Shown: positions 1 to 8,464 of the stretch, in pieces
Layout: each line of letters begins with the position of its first letter
Numbering within the stretch: the stretch's first letter is position 1
Assembly: GCA_051208035.1 (NCBI GenBank)
Contig: JBPJFZ010000003.1
Coordinates: forward strand, 1-64,000
DNA from: JACKOB01 sp024234575
Lineage (GTDB): Bacteria > Pseudomonadota > Gammaproteobacteria > Pseudomonadales > Oleiphilaceae
Direction of reading: 5' to 3'
Length of the DNA: 64,000 nt
Notes under the pieces: model-generated
Database searches by the model: none
What the model saw: the letters and a program-made list of their open reading frames with translations, nothing else
What the model was told of the DNA's origin: nothing
Position numbers and translations under genes: made by a program

Positions 1-56
1 TCAGCCTGTTTCAAAATGGCCATAATCTGGCTGTCGGTATATTTTGATTTTTTCAT
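1..56 (-). CDS. IS3-family transposase OrfA, N-terminal fragment (partial)
   Basis: Minus-strand translation from the ATG at 56 starts MKKSKYTDSQIMAILKQA, the typical opening of the helix-turn-helix OrfA subunit of IS3-family transposases (the K-x-S/R-x-[TS]-x-x-Q-I-x-x-I-L-K pattern). OrfA binds the element ends and, through frameshifting with OrfB, makes the active transposase. Only 18 codons are present; the rest lies outside the window, so whether the copy is intact is unknown. An AGGAG-like sequence lies just upstream (around 62-67 on the minus strand), supporting this start. Confidence 0.7.
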   Translation of the reverse strand, partial: MKKSKYTDSQIMAILKQA

Positions 57-130
57 GCAGAATCTCCTGCGCAAATAGTACGAGAAAATTCTACTTTTGA
101 CTTCAATTAATTTTCGGGGGGATTACCCTC
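1..130 (-). mobile_element. Terminal part of an IS3-family insertion sequence (cut by window edge)
   Basis: The minus strand opens a transposase reading frame at 56 running off the window. The 60-130 stretch upstream of it (start-proximal leader, then a C-rich segment around 115-128 on the minus strand) has the look of an IS3-group end, but I cannot fix the terminal inverted repeat or a target duplication because only one end is visible. Outer boundary is approximate. Confidence 0.6.
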
Positions 131-196
131 TTTAGTCACCAGACTTGTCTATAGTTAGTATATTAGAAAAGCCTTAAATGAAAGGACTGGGTGTGA

Positions 197-1675
197 ATGG
201 TGGATTTTTACGAAGAAATATTTCTAGCTGTTATTCTTTTATTAGTGATATTTGTTGTCATTAAGTCTTTATATAAGAAAAAGCTCGAACAGTTTATTGG
301 TAGAGTTAACCGTTTTTATCGTGAAAATTATCCATTTTTAAAGGGATCTCAAGATCAGGTTTTGATTGGTTCCACCGCGACGATGGATCAATTGGTAGAT
401 AAGATTTATTCGCTTTCAGCTGTCGATGATTCCGTTGTTGATGCCATGAATTTTGCCATGTCAGGTGAGCCAAGTTATCTTGATATGAGCCTGAAGAGTA
501 CAGAAGCACTAGATTCAGTCGGTGTTTTTAACTGGATCAAAGGGTACGTCGGAGAACGTCAAACAGCTCAAGTTCTTTCCGAGCAAGGATATGTTGTGTC
601 CTTTCCAGACACGGCAAACGAAGCTGGATATGACCTGATAGTTGATGGTTCTCCATATCAAGTAAAAACTACTCTAGATACAGGTTACATTAATTCTCAT
701 TTGGTCAAATACCCTGACATACCCGTATTGGTGCCAGAAGAGCTTGCCGCAAATGCCATCGCAAATCATGAGAATGTTTTATCAGTGCCCGGATTTTCTT
801 ACCACGCTACGAATGAAATTGCTGCTTCGGGCTTAGAGGAGCTAAGTTCTCTATCTAACTTGACCGACTCAATTCCAATTCCCATTTTGACTTCTCTAGT
901 GCTTGGTAGAAAAGAATATCTTAAAGTTAAGTTACAAAGTAAATCCAAACTTGAGGCCGTAAAAGATATAAGTAGCGGTGTTATTGGAACTACCGCTGGC
1001 AGTACTGTTGGAGGAATAGTTGGATTAGGGGCCGGTGGTGCGGCAGTTGCGGCTGGAGTGGGTACAGTTGCCAGTTGGAGTACTGCCGCAGCTGTTGGAG
1101 GTGCTATTGCCACTGCTGCTGGTTCAAAAGTTGGAACGATAGCGGGCGGTGCCGCATTTTTAGTGTTGGGACCTTTAGGCGCTGCTGGTGTTGCACTAGG
1201 TGGTGCATTTGGTGGGGCAATGTTAGGTAGGAAATTGGCCGAGAAGTGGAGAATGAGAGGTGTTAAGGAAAAACAGGATGCCGTAAATAATGCTCTACTA
1301 AATGTCATTAAGGCATTCTCAAGCGCTATTAAGAAAAGAGAAAATGCGTTGGCTAAAAAGCAGGAAAATTTAATTTCCAATACATTTAAACATAGGCCGT
1401 TTTTTCTTTCCTTTGAAGGACTGGTATTAAATGGGATTGAAAGTAAGTTTGTCAGTCAAATTAAGTCTTATAGAGACTTAAGACGAAACATTAACTCAAA
1501 CATCCCTGGTGAACCGGAAGGGGAGTGGAGGGCACGAGTGTTGTCATCTATATCTCAATATCCGGTGATTAGTTCAACCTTTGATGAAAAAAGCGTTGAA
1601 TTAAAGTTTGCGGTTGATGAATTAACAGAGTTATTAAGGAAAAGAGGTTTGTTGGAATCATCACCCAATAATTAA
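197..1675 (+). CDS. Membrane-anchored protein with PD-(D/E)XK nuclease-like motif and glycine-zipper segment
   Basis: Not a family I can name. Residues 8-24 form an N-terminal membrane segment. Residues 115-160 carry what looks like a restriction-endonuclease-fold active site: E120 in GYVGERQ, D146 in GYDLIVDG and Q155-V156-K157, matching the E...D...(E/Q)xK spacing of PD-(D/E)XK enzymes. Residues 260-345 are extremely rich in Gly/Ala with GxxxG periodicity, as in glycine-zipper membrane segments, and are followed by a basic, probably helical region (350-392). The gene is AT-rich compared with its neighbours and lies between an IS3 end and a probable IS21 remnant, suggesting acquisition by transfer. 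A membrane nuclease for defence or as a toxin is one inference; a structural membrane protein with a degenerate nuclease fold is another. Confidence 0.6.
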   Translation: MVDFYEEIFLAVILLLVIFVVIKSLYKKKLEQFIGRVNRFYRENYPFLKGSQDQVLIGSTATMDQLVDKIYSLSAVDDSVVDAMNFAMSGEPSYLDMSLKSTEALDSVGVFNWIKGYVGERQTAQVLSEQGYVVSFPDTANEAGYDLIVDGSPYQVKTTLDTGYINSHLVKYPDIPVLVPEELAANAIANHENVLSVPGFSYHATNEIAASGLEELSSLSNLTDSIPIPILTSLVLGRKEYLKVKLQSKSKLEAVKDISSGVIGTTAGSTVGGIVGLGAGGAAVAAGVGTVASWSTAAAVGGAIATAAGSKVGTIAGGAAFLVLGPLGAAGVALGGAFGGAMLGRKLAEKWRMRGVKEKQDAVNNALLNVIKAFSSAIKKRENALAKKQENLISNTFKHRPFFLSFEGLVLNGIESKFVSQIKSYRDLRRNINSNIPGEPEGEWRARVLSSISQYPVISSTFDEKSVELKFAVDELTELLRKRGLLESSPNN

Positions 1676-1917
1676 TTAGCCCGCTCACAGCAAGTTCTTA
1701 TTTCATGATAATTGATCGTGTTTCGTTGTATGCACTCTTTGCACGCACTCTCTAACGATTCGTTCCCATACTTAAACGATAATCCCAGAATCCCTAGTGC
1801 AGACTTTAGGCTCTTTAACCCGCGTAGTTCAATTAAACGATGAATCAATAAATAGCACTGTTTGTTTTTAATATTTACGCAATCGTGATGAACATGTTGC
1901 GCTGGGAGTACCTCCAA
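1672..1917 (-). pseudogene. Probable C-terminal remnant of an IS21-family IstA transposase
   Basis: The 81-residue translation ends with a segment (about residues 38-80) containing ALGILGLSFKYG, then LESAC and NYHEIR. This resembles the end of IS21-type IstA transposases (GILRLAKKYG...LE.AC..A...SYRSIKSIL). The N-terminal integrase core is missing, so if the match is right this is a decayed fragment. It converges with the preceding gene, overlapping its last 4 bases. Alternatively it is a small unrelated protein; the match is from memory of the family pattern. Confidence 0.4.
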
Positions 1918-2265
1918 AATAAGCCACCAATAAAGTAGGTTTATGCGCTGAGGGTATCTAGACTATTTGCCGCTATGCAGAGTCCAATGAAGTGCAACTG
2001 AATCCTATAAAAAAGTATAGCTTTTTGTATAGCTAATCTCTTTTATCCTTAAAAAATCCTTAAAAAACAGATTAAACACACCGCTGCATCATAGGCGTGT
2101 GTTGTTGATTTTTATCAGTCATGATGTAGAACAGATCCCTGAATAAAATTATCGATAGAGCGCGCAAAACCCGGCATGCATCTGATGAGTTGATGGAAAT
2201 TCACTGGTCTTGCTGGTAAAAAGACGACATTGTAAAGAAATTCTTACGGTGGGGTAAGTCGTAAA
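1918..2265. other. Intergenic region before pncC with short direct repeats
   Basis: No gene is visible. It holds a direct repeat of GTATAGCT (2015-2022 and 2027-2034) and a tandem 11-mer TCCTTAAAAAA (2046-2056 and 2057-2067). The sequence is AT-rich like the accessory segment to its left. No clear promoter could be assigned. Confidence 0.4.
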
Positions 2266-2814
2266 ATGGGACTCGAAACTGACGGCAAGTTCTTAGAAAT
2301 GTTGCAACCTTCCGAAAAGGCACTGAGTGAAGAGAGTCTGCATCAACTAGCTTCAGACCTAATCAGGAATCTACGGCAGAAAAAGTTACAGTTTGGAACG
2401 GCTGAGTCCTGTTCGGGGGGGTGGATTGCAAAGCTGATCACCGATATAGCGGGATGTTCAGATGTGTTTCAGGGGGCACTAGTGACATATTCAAATGTCG
2501 CAAAATATAAACTACTTGGTGTTTCCCTGGCTAATTTAGATACATATGGAGCTGTCAGCCGTGAAGTAGTGTGCGAAATGGCCGCTGGCGTGTTGCGTGT
2601 TTTACCTGCCGATTGCTCTGTGGCGGTAAGTGGTGTAGCAGGGCCCGGCGGTGGGAGTGAGCAAAAGCCGGTAGGGACTGTCTGGATTTGTTGGCAATTG
2701 AAAGACGTTTCTGTCGCGCACCGGTTTGTTTTTGATGGTGACCGGGACAGTATTCGAAGAGCGACTTGCTATTGCGCGCTTGAGGGAATGAGGCGTTGGC
2801 TGGTCGCCGGGTAA
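2266..2814 (+). CDS. pncC: Nicotinamide-nucleotide amidohydrolase PncC (CinA C-terminal domain protein)
   Basis: Deamidates NMN to nicotinate mononucleotide in cytoplasmic pyridine-nucleotide recycling. The 182-residue protein is a stand-alone CinA C-terminal domain: AESCSGGW around residues 46-53 and GVAGPGGGSEQKPVGTVW near 125-142 are the family signatures. It lacks the N-terminal molybdopterin-binding domain of full-length CinA. Placement immediately upstream of recA is the classic gammaproteobacterial arrangement. The ATG at 2266 follows a weak GGTGGGG ribosome-binding site. The first 25 residues are less conserved than the core. Confidence 0.93.
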   Translation: MGLETDGKFLEMLQPSEKALSEESLHQLASDLIRNLRQKKLQFGTAESCSGGWIAKLITDIAGCSDVFQGALVTYSNVAKYKLLGVSLANLDTYGAVSREVVCEMAAGVLRVLPADCSVAVSGVAGPGGGSEQKPVGTVWICWQLKDVSVAHRFVFDGDRDSIRRATCYCALEGMRRWLVAG

Positions 2815-2868
2815 TATCGTAAAAAATGCTAGAAAGATCTGGTTTGACCCGGCGTAATATGTATAATG

Positions 2869-2884
2869 CTGTCTATATATACAG
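2869..2884. promoter_or_regulatory. LexA (SOS) box upstream of recA
   Basis: CTGTCTATATATACAG is a perfect CTGT-N8-ACAG palindrome, the LexA operator of gammaproteobacteria, about 140 bases before the recA start. A TATAAT hexamer at 2862-2867 overlaps its left side and a TTGACC at 2844-2849 lies upstream, but their 12-base spacing is too short for an ideal sigma-70 promoter, so the exact promoter is uncertain. Confidence 0.88.
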
Positions 2885-3023
2885 TTAAATGGTTTCGTAA
2901 ATAACGGTGTGATAATAATAAATCACATTGTTAGCTCAAAATAATGAAGCGTGGTAGGCAAGGCATATGTGACTGCAGCCCCTTAACTATCACGCCATTG
3001 GTTTAATAAACTTTAGAGGTTTC

Positions 3024-4073
3024 ATGATGGATGACAATAAAAAGAAAGCGCTAGGTGCAGCCCTTTCACAAATCGAAAAGCAATTTGGTAAGGGTGCCAT
3101 CATGAAAATGGGGGATCAGCCCAGAGAAATGATTCCTTCTGTATCTACGGGCTCGTTAGGTTTAGATATTGCCTTGGGGATTGGTGGTTTGCCTTATGGT
3201 CGTATTGTAGAAATTTATGGGCCAGAGAGTTCGGGAAAGACCACATTAACCTTACAAGTCGTTGCCGAAGCCCAGAAAAAAGGAAAGACTTGTGCCTTTA
3301 TCGATGCAGAGCACGCCCTTGATCCATTATATGCAGAAAAGCTGGGTGTAAACGTCGATGAACTGCTTGTATCGCAGCCTGACACTGGTGAGCAGGCGCT
3401 TGAAATCGCTGATATGCTGGTCCGCTCGGGAGCTGTTGATGTGATCGTTGTGGATTCTGTTGCGGCGTTGACGCCCAAAGCAGAAATTGAAGGGGAAATG
3501 GGTGATACACACGTTGGGCTTCAGGCGCGTTTGATGTCACAGGCTTTACGAAAAATCACCGGAAACATCAAAAATGCAAATTGCTTGTGCATTTTTATCA
3601 ACCAGATCCGTATGAAAATTGGTGTTATGTTTGGAAGCCCAGAAACGACCACCGGTGGTAATGCGTTGAAGTTTTACGCATCTGTCAGGCTTGATATTCG
3701 ACGAACTGGCGCAGTGAAAGAAGGCGATGAAGTCGTTGGTAACGAAACTCGCGTGAAAGTTGTTAAGAATAAAGTCTCCCCGCCATTTAAACAGGCGGAC
3801 TTCCAGATTATGTATGGTTCTGGCATTTATCATATGGGCGAAGTGATAGATATCGGTGTCAAAGAGGGCTTTGTAGATAAGGCTGGTGCTTGGTACAGCT
3901 ACAAGGGAGATAAGATCGGTCAGGGTAAGGCTAATGCTGCCAAGTTTCTGGAAAGTAACAGGGAAATTGCCGAAGAAATTGAAAAGTCTATTCGCACAAA
4001 ACTTATGCCCGATCTTAAAACACAGGATGCCGCAAGAAAAGAGGCTGCTGCTTTATTAGAAGGGTTGTCATAA
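3024..4073 (+). CDS. recA: Recombinase RecA
   Basis: ATP-dependent strand-exchange protein that also stimulates LexA self-cleavage. The full-length 349-residue protein carries Walker A GPESSGKT at 66-73, the Walker B run VIVVDSVAAL, and the L2 region with FINQIRMKIG followed by GNALKFYASVR. Two in-frame ATGs (3024 and 3027) occur; AGAGG at 3015-3019 is better spaced from the second, so the protein may begin MDDNKKK. A LexA box precedes the gene and an intrinsic terminator follows. The usual downstream neighbour recX is absent. Confidence 0.98.
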   Translation: MMDDNKKKALGAALSQIEKQFGKGAIMKMGDQPREMIPSVSTGSLGLDIALGIGGLPYGRIVEIYGPESSGKTTLTLQVVAEAQKKGKTCAFIDAEHALDPLYAEKLGVNVDELLVSQPDTGEQALEIADMLVRSGAVDVIVVDSVAALTPKAEIEGEMGDTHVGLQARLMSQALRKITGNIKNANCLCIFINQIRMKIGVMFGSPETTTGGNALKFYASVRLDIRRTGAVKEGDEVVGNETRVKVVKNKVSPPFKQADFQIMYGSGIYHMGEVIDIGVKEGFVDKAGAWYSYKGDKIGQGKANAAKFLESNREIAEEIEKSIRTKLMPDLKTQDAARKEAAALLEGLS

Positions 4074-4093
4074 TACGTGTATCTGTGGACCCT

Positions 4094-4121
4094 AAAACCC
4101 TGCGATGCAGGGTTTTTTTTT
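4094..4121 (+). terminator. Rho-independent terminator of recA
   Basis: A 10-bp perfect stem, AAAACCCTGC / GCAGGGTTTT, with a GAT loop is followed by a run of T. It begins 20 bases after the recA stop codon. Confidence 0.92.
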
Positions 4122-4153
4122 AGGGTGTTAGTGAGGACTGGGCTATATTGAAA

Positions 4154-4236
4154 GTTAAGAGTTAAGAGTTAAGAGTTAAGAGTTAAGAGTTAAGAGTTAA
4201 GAGTTAAGAGTTAAGAGTTAAGAGTTAAGAGTTAAG
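4154..4236 (+). repeat. Tandem heptanucleotide repeat, 12 copies of GTTAAGA
   Basis: Eleven exact copies of the 7-mer GTTAAGA plus a twelfth lacking its last base run without interruption from 4154 to 4236. Each unit contains TAA, and 7 is not a multiple of 3, so the array is untranslated in every frame. It ends in AAGGGG, which serves as the ribosome-binding site of the small gene at 4247. Such perfect arrays are prone to slipped-strand copy-number change, which would alter promoter-to-gene spacing. Confidence 0.97.
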
Positions 4237-4246
4237 GGGTGATTTT

Positions 4247-4429
4247 ATGATTAAATGGGTGGTATTAGCTGCAGTTGTTGCGGTTATCGTTTTATGGCTT
4301 AAGAAAGGTAGGCAGAAAAATGCAGTAATTGATCCGGATGTTAGGGCGCTCGATCAAAAGCGCTTTTATGTTACGCCAGGGAAGAAAGACGATAATCCCC
4401 CCGACGATCATGAGAGTACCTCACTATAG
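4247..4429 (+). CDS. Small single-pass membrane protein, unknown function
   Basis: Sixty residues: an N-terminal hydrophobic segment (about 3-18), a basic stretch KKGRQKN, and an acidic/polar tail with a possible conserved core around FYVTPGKK. It is predicted to be anchored with its tail in the cytoplasm. AAGGGGTGA 5-13 bases before the ATG is a good ribosome-binding site and directly abuts the GTTAAGA array. No family recognised; the good RBS and coding-like composition argue it is real. Confidence 0.65.
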   Translation: MIKWVVLAAVVAVIVLWLKKGRQKNAVIDPDVRALDQKRFYVTPGKKDDNPPDDHESTSL

Positions 4430-4456
4430 TTTTGGGGGGCATGCGGTTTTAAAAAA

Positions 4457-4837
4457 TCAGATGAATGGTAATGGGTTATGTGTTCTGGCTACTGCCGCGA
4501 TGTAGAGGAACACCACGATTGCTGCAAAAAAGGCAATGGTGCGTACCTGTTTGTTCTTCCCTCTTTTGATGGCAACCGTACCTATGCCTATATATACCAG
4601 CAGTGCAATAAGTTTGGCGGTTAACCAGCTTTGTACAAATGGGTACTGATTGATCGTAAACGTGAGGGCAATGGCTGATGCTAATAGCAATGTATCAACA
4701 ATATGCGGCATAACACGGAAGAACTTTTTCTGTAACATTCCTGATTCTGCCATCATTAAAATTCCTCTAACGATAAACAAGAACAAAGATATGACAACAA
4801 ATAGCATGTGGGCGTGTTTTAAGGCGGCATAAGACAT
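4457..4837 (-). CDS. SirB2-family inner-membrane protein
   Basis: A 126-residue protein with four predicted membrane helices. The opening YAALKHAHMLFVVISLFLF, the RGILM motif and the PHIVDTLLL segment are characteristic of the SirB2 (invasion regulator SirB) family, whose biochemical role is not established. It is convergent with the small membrane gene to its left, separated by under 30 bases. The size matches the family. Confidence 0.85.
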   Translation of the reverse strand: MSYAALKHAHMLFVVISLFLFIVRGILMMAESGMLQKKFFRVMPHIVDTLLLASAIALTFTINQYPFVQSWLTAKLIALLVYIGIGTVAIKRGKNKQVRTIAFFAAIVVFLYIAAVARTHNPLPFI

Positions 4838-4946
4838 GGTTGTGCGGGAAGCTCCTGTTTTAAATTAACTGAGGTAGAAGAAAAGCGAGGCAACTTGTGG
4901 TGCTTTTTCGTGGTGTGGTCGGTTAGAAAATTACTGTGCAAATAAA

Positions 4947-5387
4947 TTAAGACTGTGCCTTTTCTTGATACTGGCTGTTATAGAGACTTTCTATTCTGGA
5001 GAGAGCATTATCTTCTTCCCGGGAGTATAGCTTGCTATCCAGGCAGTAGCTGAATGTAAGTCCATAACGAAAGTATCTGCCTTCCTGAGTGGCACTCGAA
5101 ACCACTGCCTTGATGTTAGATTGGCAGATATATTTACCTTTAAAGTCGATCAATACTTTTTCGCCCTCGCGAAAGCGTACGCCGCACTCGATTGCCATGC
5201 CATAGCGATTAATGTCGAGACATTTAACTTCTTCAGATCGCCGAAATATATTCAGTACGCCAGCAGGACGAAGCGTCACGCCAAGGCACGGAGCGGCGTG
5301 ACGTGATTTAATTCGACGTTCCTGAAAGCGGGAAAACGTACAATCCTTCATGTTTTGTCGCCACTCATCTGTATTTGTTTTTAGCAA
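4947..5387 (-). CDS. PilZ-domain protein
   Basis: Likely cytoplasmic c-di-GMP effector. The domain spans about residues 22-125: an Arg-rich RRIKSR at its start corresponds to the RxxxR c-di-GMP motif, and LDINRYGMAIEC to the (D/N)xSxxG motif, with Asn in place of Ser. The motif is therefore slightly degenerate and ligand binding is likely but not certain. The start may be 5387 or the internal ATG at 5351 (MKDCTF), which leaves the domain intact. No operon partner is adjacent. Confidence 0.8.
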   Translation of the reverse strand: MLKTNTDEWRQNMKDCTFSRFQERRIKSRHAAPCLGVTLRPAGVLNIFRRSEEVKCLDINRYGMAIECGVRFREGEKVLIDFKGKYICQSNIKAVVSSATQEGRYFRYGLTFSYCLDSKLYSREEDNALSRIESLYNSQYQEKAQS

Positions 5388-5582
5388 CAGTTTCTAGCAC
5401 CCCTAATCAAAAAGTATAATTGTTTTTATATATTAATGGTTGCAGGCCAGTCATTTTAACGATTGTTGACAAAACATGGAACCATTTTCTTATAATGGCC
5501 GCTTATCAATCATGTTATTAATGTGGTTTCAGTGAGTGTTTGCGTGGTTGTGGGCGATTATTAAAATTATAAATCTCCCGGT

Positions 5583-5891
5583 TTAAACCTCTATACTCAA
5601 TCTTGTGCCTACCCGGCCATCGATGTTTTCAAATGTCGTTGCACCGCTTTTATAGATGGTGGTGCTTAATCCGCGGCGATCTCGGCGATGCCTGCGATCA
5701 ATCGCCACTGCCTGATTTCTGCGACGCCGGTCTGCACGAAGTCGGCGTTCATTCGTTGTCGCTTGACGTTTAATTTGCTGGTTTGCGGAAGCGCTAATGC
5801 CAGCGCTGGTATTTTGAGCACTGTCTGGGTGCATTAGGTTTCTGCGTAAACTTACAGGGGATGGATTTTTATAAATAAGCATACCTGCCAT
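5583..5891 (-). CDS. Small arginine-rich protein, unknown function
   Basis: A 102-residue product whose centre is very basic, with repeated RR motifs (ERRLRADRRRR and IDRRHRRDRRG). There is no signal peptide or membrane segment. The start may instead be the ATG at 5882. Arg-rich composition suggests nucleic-acid or acidic-polymer binding, but this is inference. It is divergent from the Lon-like protease gene at 6006, separated by 114 bases. Confidence 0.55.
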   Translation of the reverse strand: MAGMLIYKNPSPVSLRRNLMHPDSAQNTSAGISASANQQIKRQATTNERRLRADRRRRNQAVAIDRRHRRDRRGLSTTIYKSGATTFENIDGRVGTRLSIEV

Positions 5892-6005
5892 TCCAGATTT
5901 AGTTCGTAATCTTGTTTGATTGTTATCGGCTTACGTAGGAAAATGTTGAGTCATCTTTCTCTTCTATGGTCCATACTGTGGAATGAGTCTGAATTTTGAT
6001 AAATA

Positions 6006-8444
6006 ATGCGAAAGGTATTTCTTTTGACACTGACACCATTGCCCAGTCATAAACTTTTTTTAAAGTGCAAAGCCGCCGACTTCCCGTTTACGTCTACAAA
6101 AACACTTGAGCCATTAGAAGAAATTGTAGGGCAATTGCGTGCGCAAGAGGCGGTCAGGTTTGCAATGGCGATGCCTGCCAGCGGTTATAATATTTATGCG
6201 GTCGGCAGAAATGGCCTTGGCAAGCGAACAATGATGTTGCGCTATTTGAATAGTAATGCGGGCAATAGCGAAGACGCTTCTGACTGGTGCTATGTGAATA
6301 GTTTTGAAGATACCCGAGCTCCCAAAGTGATGCGTTTGCCGCCAGGGGTTGGACATCAACTAAAACAGGACATGGAAAAGCTAATGTCCCGTTTGATGAA
6401 AGGTTTGCCCCAGGCGTTTGATAATGATGCGTACTATGAGCGGTCAGAACAACTGAAAAGTGAGTTGGGGCTCAAGCAGGAAAAATCTCTGGCCCAATTA
6501 GCGACGCAAGCGAAAAAGAAGCGTATCAGTTTGACAATTACCACGCCAGGCGGGTATCGATTGGTTGCGTTAAACGGAGATGAACCGCACTCAATCGAAT
6601 CTTTTGCCGCCCTCACTCAAGAGGAGCAGGATGGCTTCGAAGAAATAATTAACAAATTTGAAAAAAAATTACGCGCGGTATTAAGAAAACTTGCCAGCTG
6701 GGAGCAGGAATATACCGATAAGCAAACGCAATTGAATGAAGAAGTGACGCTTGCAGTTATCAGTCATCAGATTGAGGGCTTGCAGAAAAAATATCAGCAA
6801 CATGAGGCTGTCGTTAAATTTTTAGAAGAAGTACAAAAAGATATTGTTGAAAATGTTGATATCTTTTTAGAGGACAATGATGAACAAACGGCGATAGCCT
6901 TTGCAGCCCTCGATAAGAAAATGCCTCGACGGTATCAGGTTAATGTGTTGGTCAATCGCAAAGACAAGCAGGCACCGATTATTGTTGAAGACAACCCGAC
7001 TTATCATAATCTTTTTGGCTATGTCGAAAGTGTGACGTTTAAAGGGACTGTTTTTACTGACTTTTCTTTGATTCGAGGTGGTAGTCTGCATAAAGCGAAT
7101 GGTGGCTACCTCCTGATGGACGCCATTAAAGTGCTCGAGCAACCCTTTGTCTGGGATGGTCTGAAGCGTGCGTTGCGCTCGAAAACACTGGGGATCAATT
7201 CTCTGGAGAGAGAATTGACGTTGTCGGGCACGATCTCGCTTGAGCCTGAACCCATTCCGCTGAAGCTCAAAATTATTCTGTTTGGTGATCGGGAAACATA
7301 TCTGCTGTTACAGCAATACGATCCAGAGTTTATGGAGCTGTTTAAAGTTGCCGCAGACTTCGAAGGTGAAATGCCCCGCAATGTCGATACGCAGCTAAAG
7401 TATGCCAAATTTATTACCAGCCTCGTGCATGAAAAGTCCCTGATGCATTGTGATCGCACGGCGGTGATGCGAATTATCGAACACAGCTCGCGAGTCGCTG
7501 AAGATCAAACAAAATTGTCCCTGCATGCCGCCAATATTGCCAACCTGCTAAGGGAGGCTGATTATTGGGCGGGTCAGTCTGGCAGTAAGCTGATTCGCCA
7601 GGAGCATATTCGCAAGGCGCTGGATAGTGCTGACCACCGCACCGGTCGTGTTCGCGATATGCTGTTGGAGAGTATTGCCAATGGCACTACCTTACTTTCA
7701 GTTACCGGCAAAAGAACAGGACAAGTCAATGCACTGTCGGTTTTGTACACGGGGGATAGTGAGTTTGGCACCGTCAGTCGGGTGACTTCAACAGCGCGTT
7801 ACGGTGATGGGGATGTCATCGATATTGAGCGTGATGTAAAACTGGGTGGCAATATCCATACGAAAGGCGTTCTGATTTTATCATCTTATTTGGCGAGTAT
7901 GTTTGGCTTTAAAGATCCAATGCGTATGTCGGCTAGCATTACCTTTGAGCAATCATACGGCGAAGTGGATGGTGACAGTGCATCTGTTGCCGAATTTTGC
8001 TCGTTGTTATCGTCATTATCTGCAATACCGGTAAATCAGGAGCTGGCGATTACTGGATCGATGAACCAGAAAGGCGAAGTGCAGCCCATTGGTGGTGTTA
8101 ACGAAAAAGTAGAGGGTTTTTACGAAGCCTGCAAAATGCTGGGTTTAACCGGCACGCAAGGCGTTATCGTGCCGGCTACCAATGTGCATAACCTGATGCT
8201 TAAAGAAGAAGTCGTTGAGGCATGTGCACAAGGTAAGTTTCATATCTATGCAGTGTCGAAAGTCAGCGACGCGGTGCAATTGCTTTTAGGTAAACCCATG
8301 GGAGTTATGAGTAAAAAGGGCGACTATCCGGCAGGGTCCGTGCTAGGCGCGATACAAAAAGTGATGGCTGATATTCGTCAGCATGAGCAAAAATTAGATC
8401 ATGCGCATGGTGGACTGCATTCAAAATCAGAAACACGTCACTAA
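6006..8444 (+). CDS. Lon-like ATP-dependent protease (LonB/YcbZ-type, AAA_32)
   Basis: Cytoplasmic AAA+ protease of the Lon family that lacks the classical Lon N-domain. Counting from 6006: Walker A GRNGLGKR at 67-74, a long coiled-coil insertion about 170-300, ATPase core to about 560, and C-terminal Lon peptidase domain with catalytic Ser658 (in DGDSAS) and Lys701 (in GVNEKVEG). Their 43-residue separation equals that of the Ser-Lys dyad in Lon, so the protease should be active. The ATG at 6006 has no ribosome-binding site; the in-frame TTG at 6024 has AAAGG 8 bases upstream and may be the true start. About 812 residues, normal for the group. Confidence 0.9.
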   Translation: MRKVFLLTLTPLPSHKLFLKCKAADFPFTSTKTLEPLEEIVGQLRAQEAVRFAMAMPASGYNIYAVGRNGLGKRTMMLRYLNSNAGNSEDASDWCYVNSFEDTRAPKVMRLPPGVGHQLKQDMEKLMSRLMKGLPQAFDNDAYYERSEQLKSELGLKQEKSLAQLATQAKKKRISLTITTPGGYRLVALNGDEPHSIESFAALTQEEQDGFEEIINKFEKKLRAVLRKLASWEQEYTDKQTQLNEEVTLAVISHQIEGLQKKYQQHEAVVKFLEEVQKDIVENVDIFLEDNDEQTAIAFAALDKKMPRRYQVNVLVNRKDKQAPIIVEDNPTYHNLFGYVESVTFKGTVFTDFSLIRGGSLHKANGGYLLMDAIKVLEQPFVWDGLKRALRSKTLGINSLERELTLSGTISLEPEPIPLKLKIILFGDRETYLLLQQYDPEFMELFKVAADFEGEMPRNVDTQLKYAKFITSLVHEKSLMHCDRTAVMRIIEHSSRVAEDQTKLSLHAANIANLLREADYWAGQSGSKLIRQEHIRKALDSADHRTGRVRDMLLESIANGTTLLSVTGKRTGQVNALSVLYTGDSEFGTVSRVTSTARYGDGDVIDIERDVKLGGNIHTKGVLILSSYLASMFGFKDPMRMSASITFEQSYGEVDGDSASVAEFCSLLSSLSAIPVNQELAITGSMNQKGEVQPIGGVNEKVEGFYEACKMLGLTGTQGVIVPATNVHNLMLKEEVVEACAQGKFHIYAVSKVSDAVQLLLGKPMGVMSKKGDYPAGSVLGAIQKVMADIRQHEQKLDHAHGGLHSKSETRH

Positions 8445-8464
8445 AATAAACAGCCACCACAGGA

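Noticed and set aside
799..1380. 193-codon open frame antisense to the glycine-zipper gene
   Set aside because: Ala/Pro-rich mirror of the Gly/Ala-rich sense strand; no ribosome-binding site or family match.
4154..4236. CRISPR-like array
   Set aside because: A 7-base unit in direct tandem with no spacers; simple sequence repeat only.
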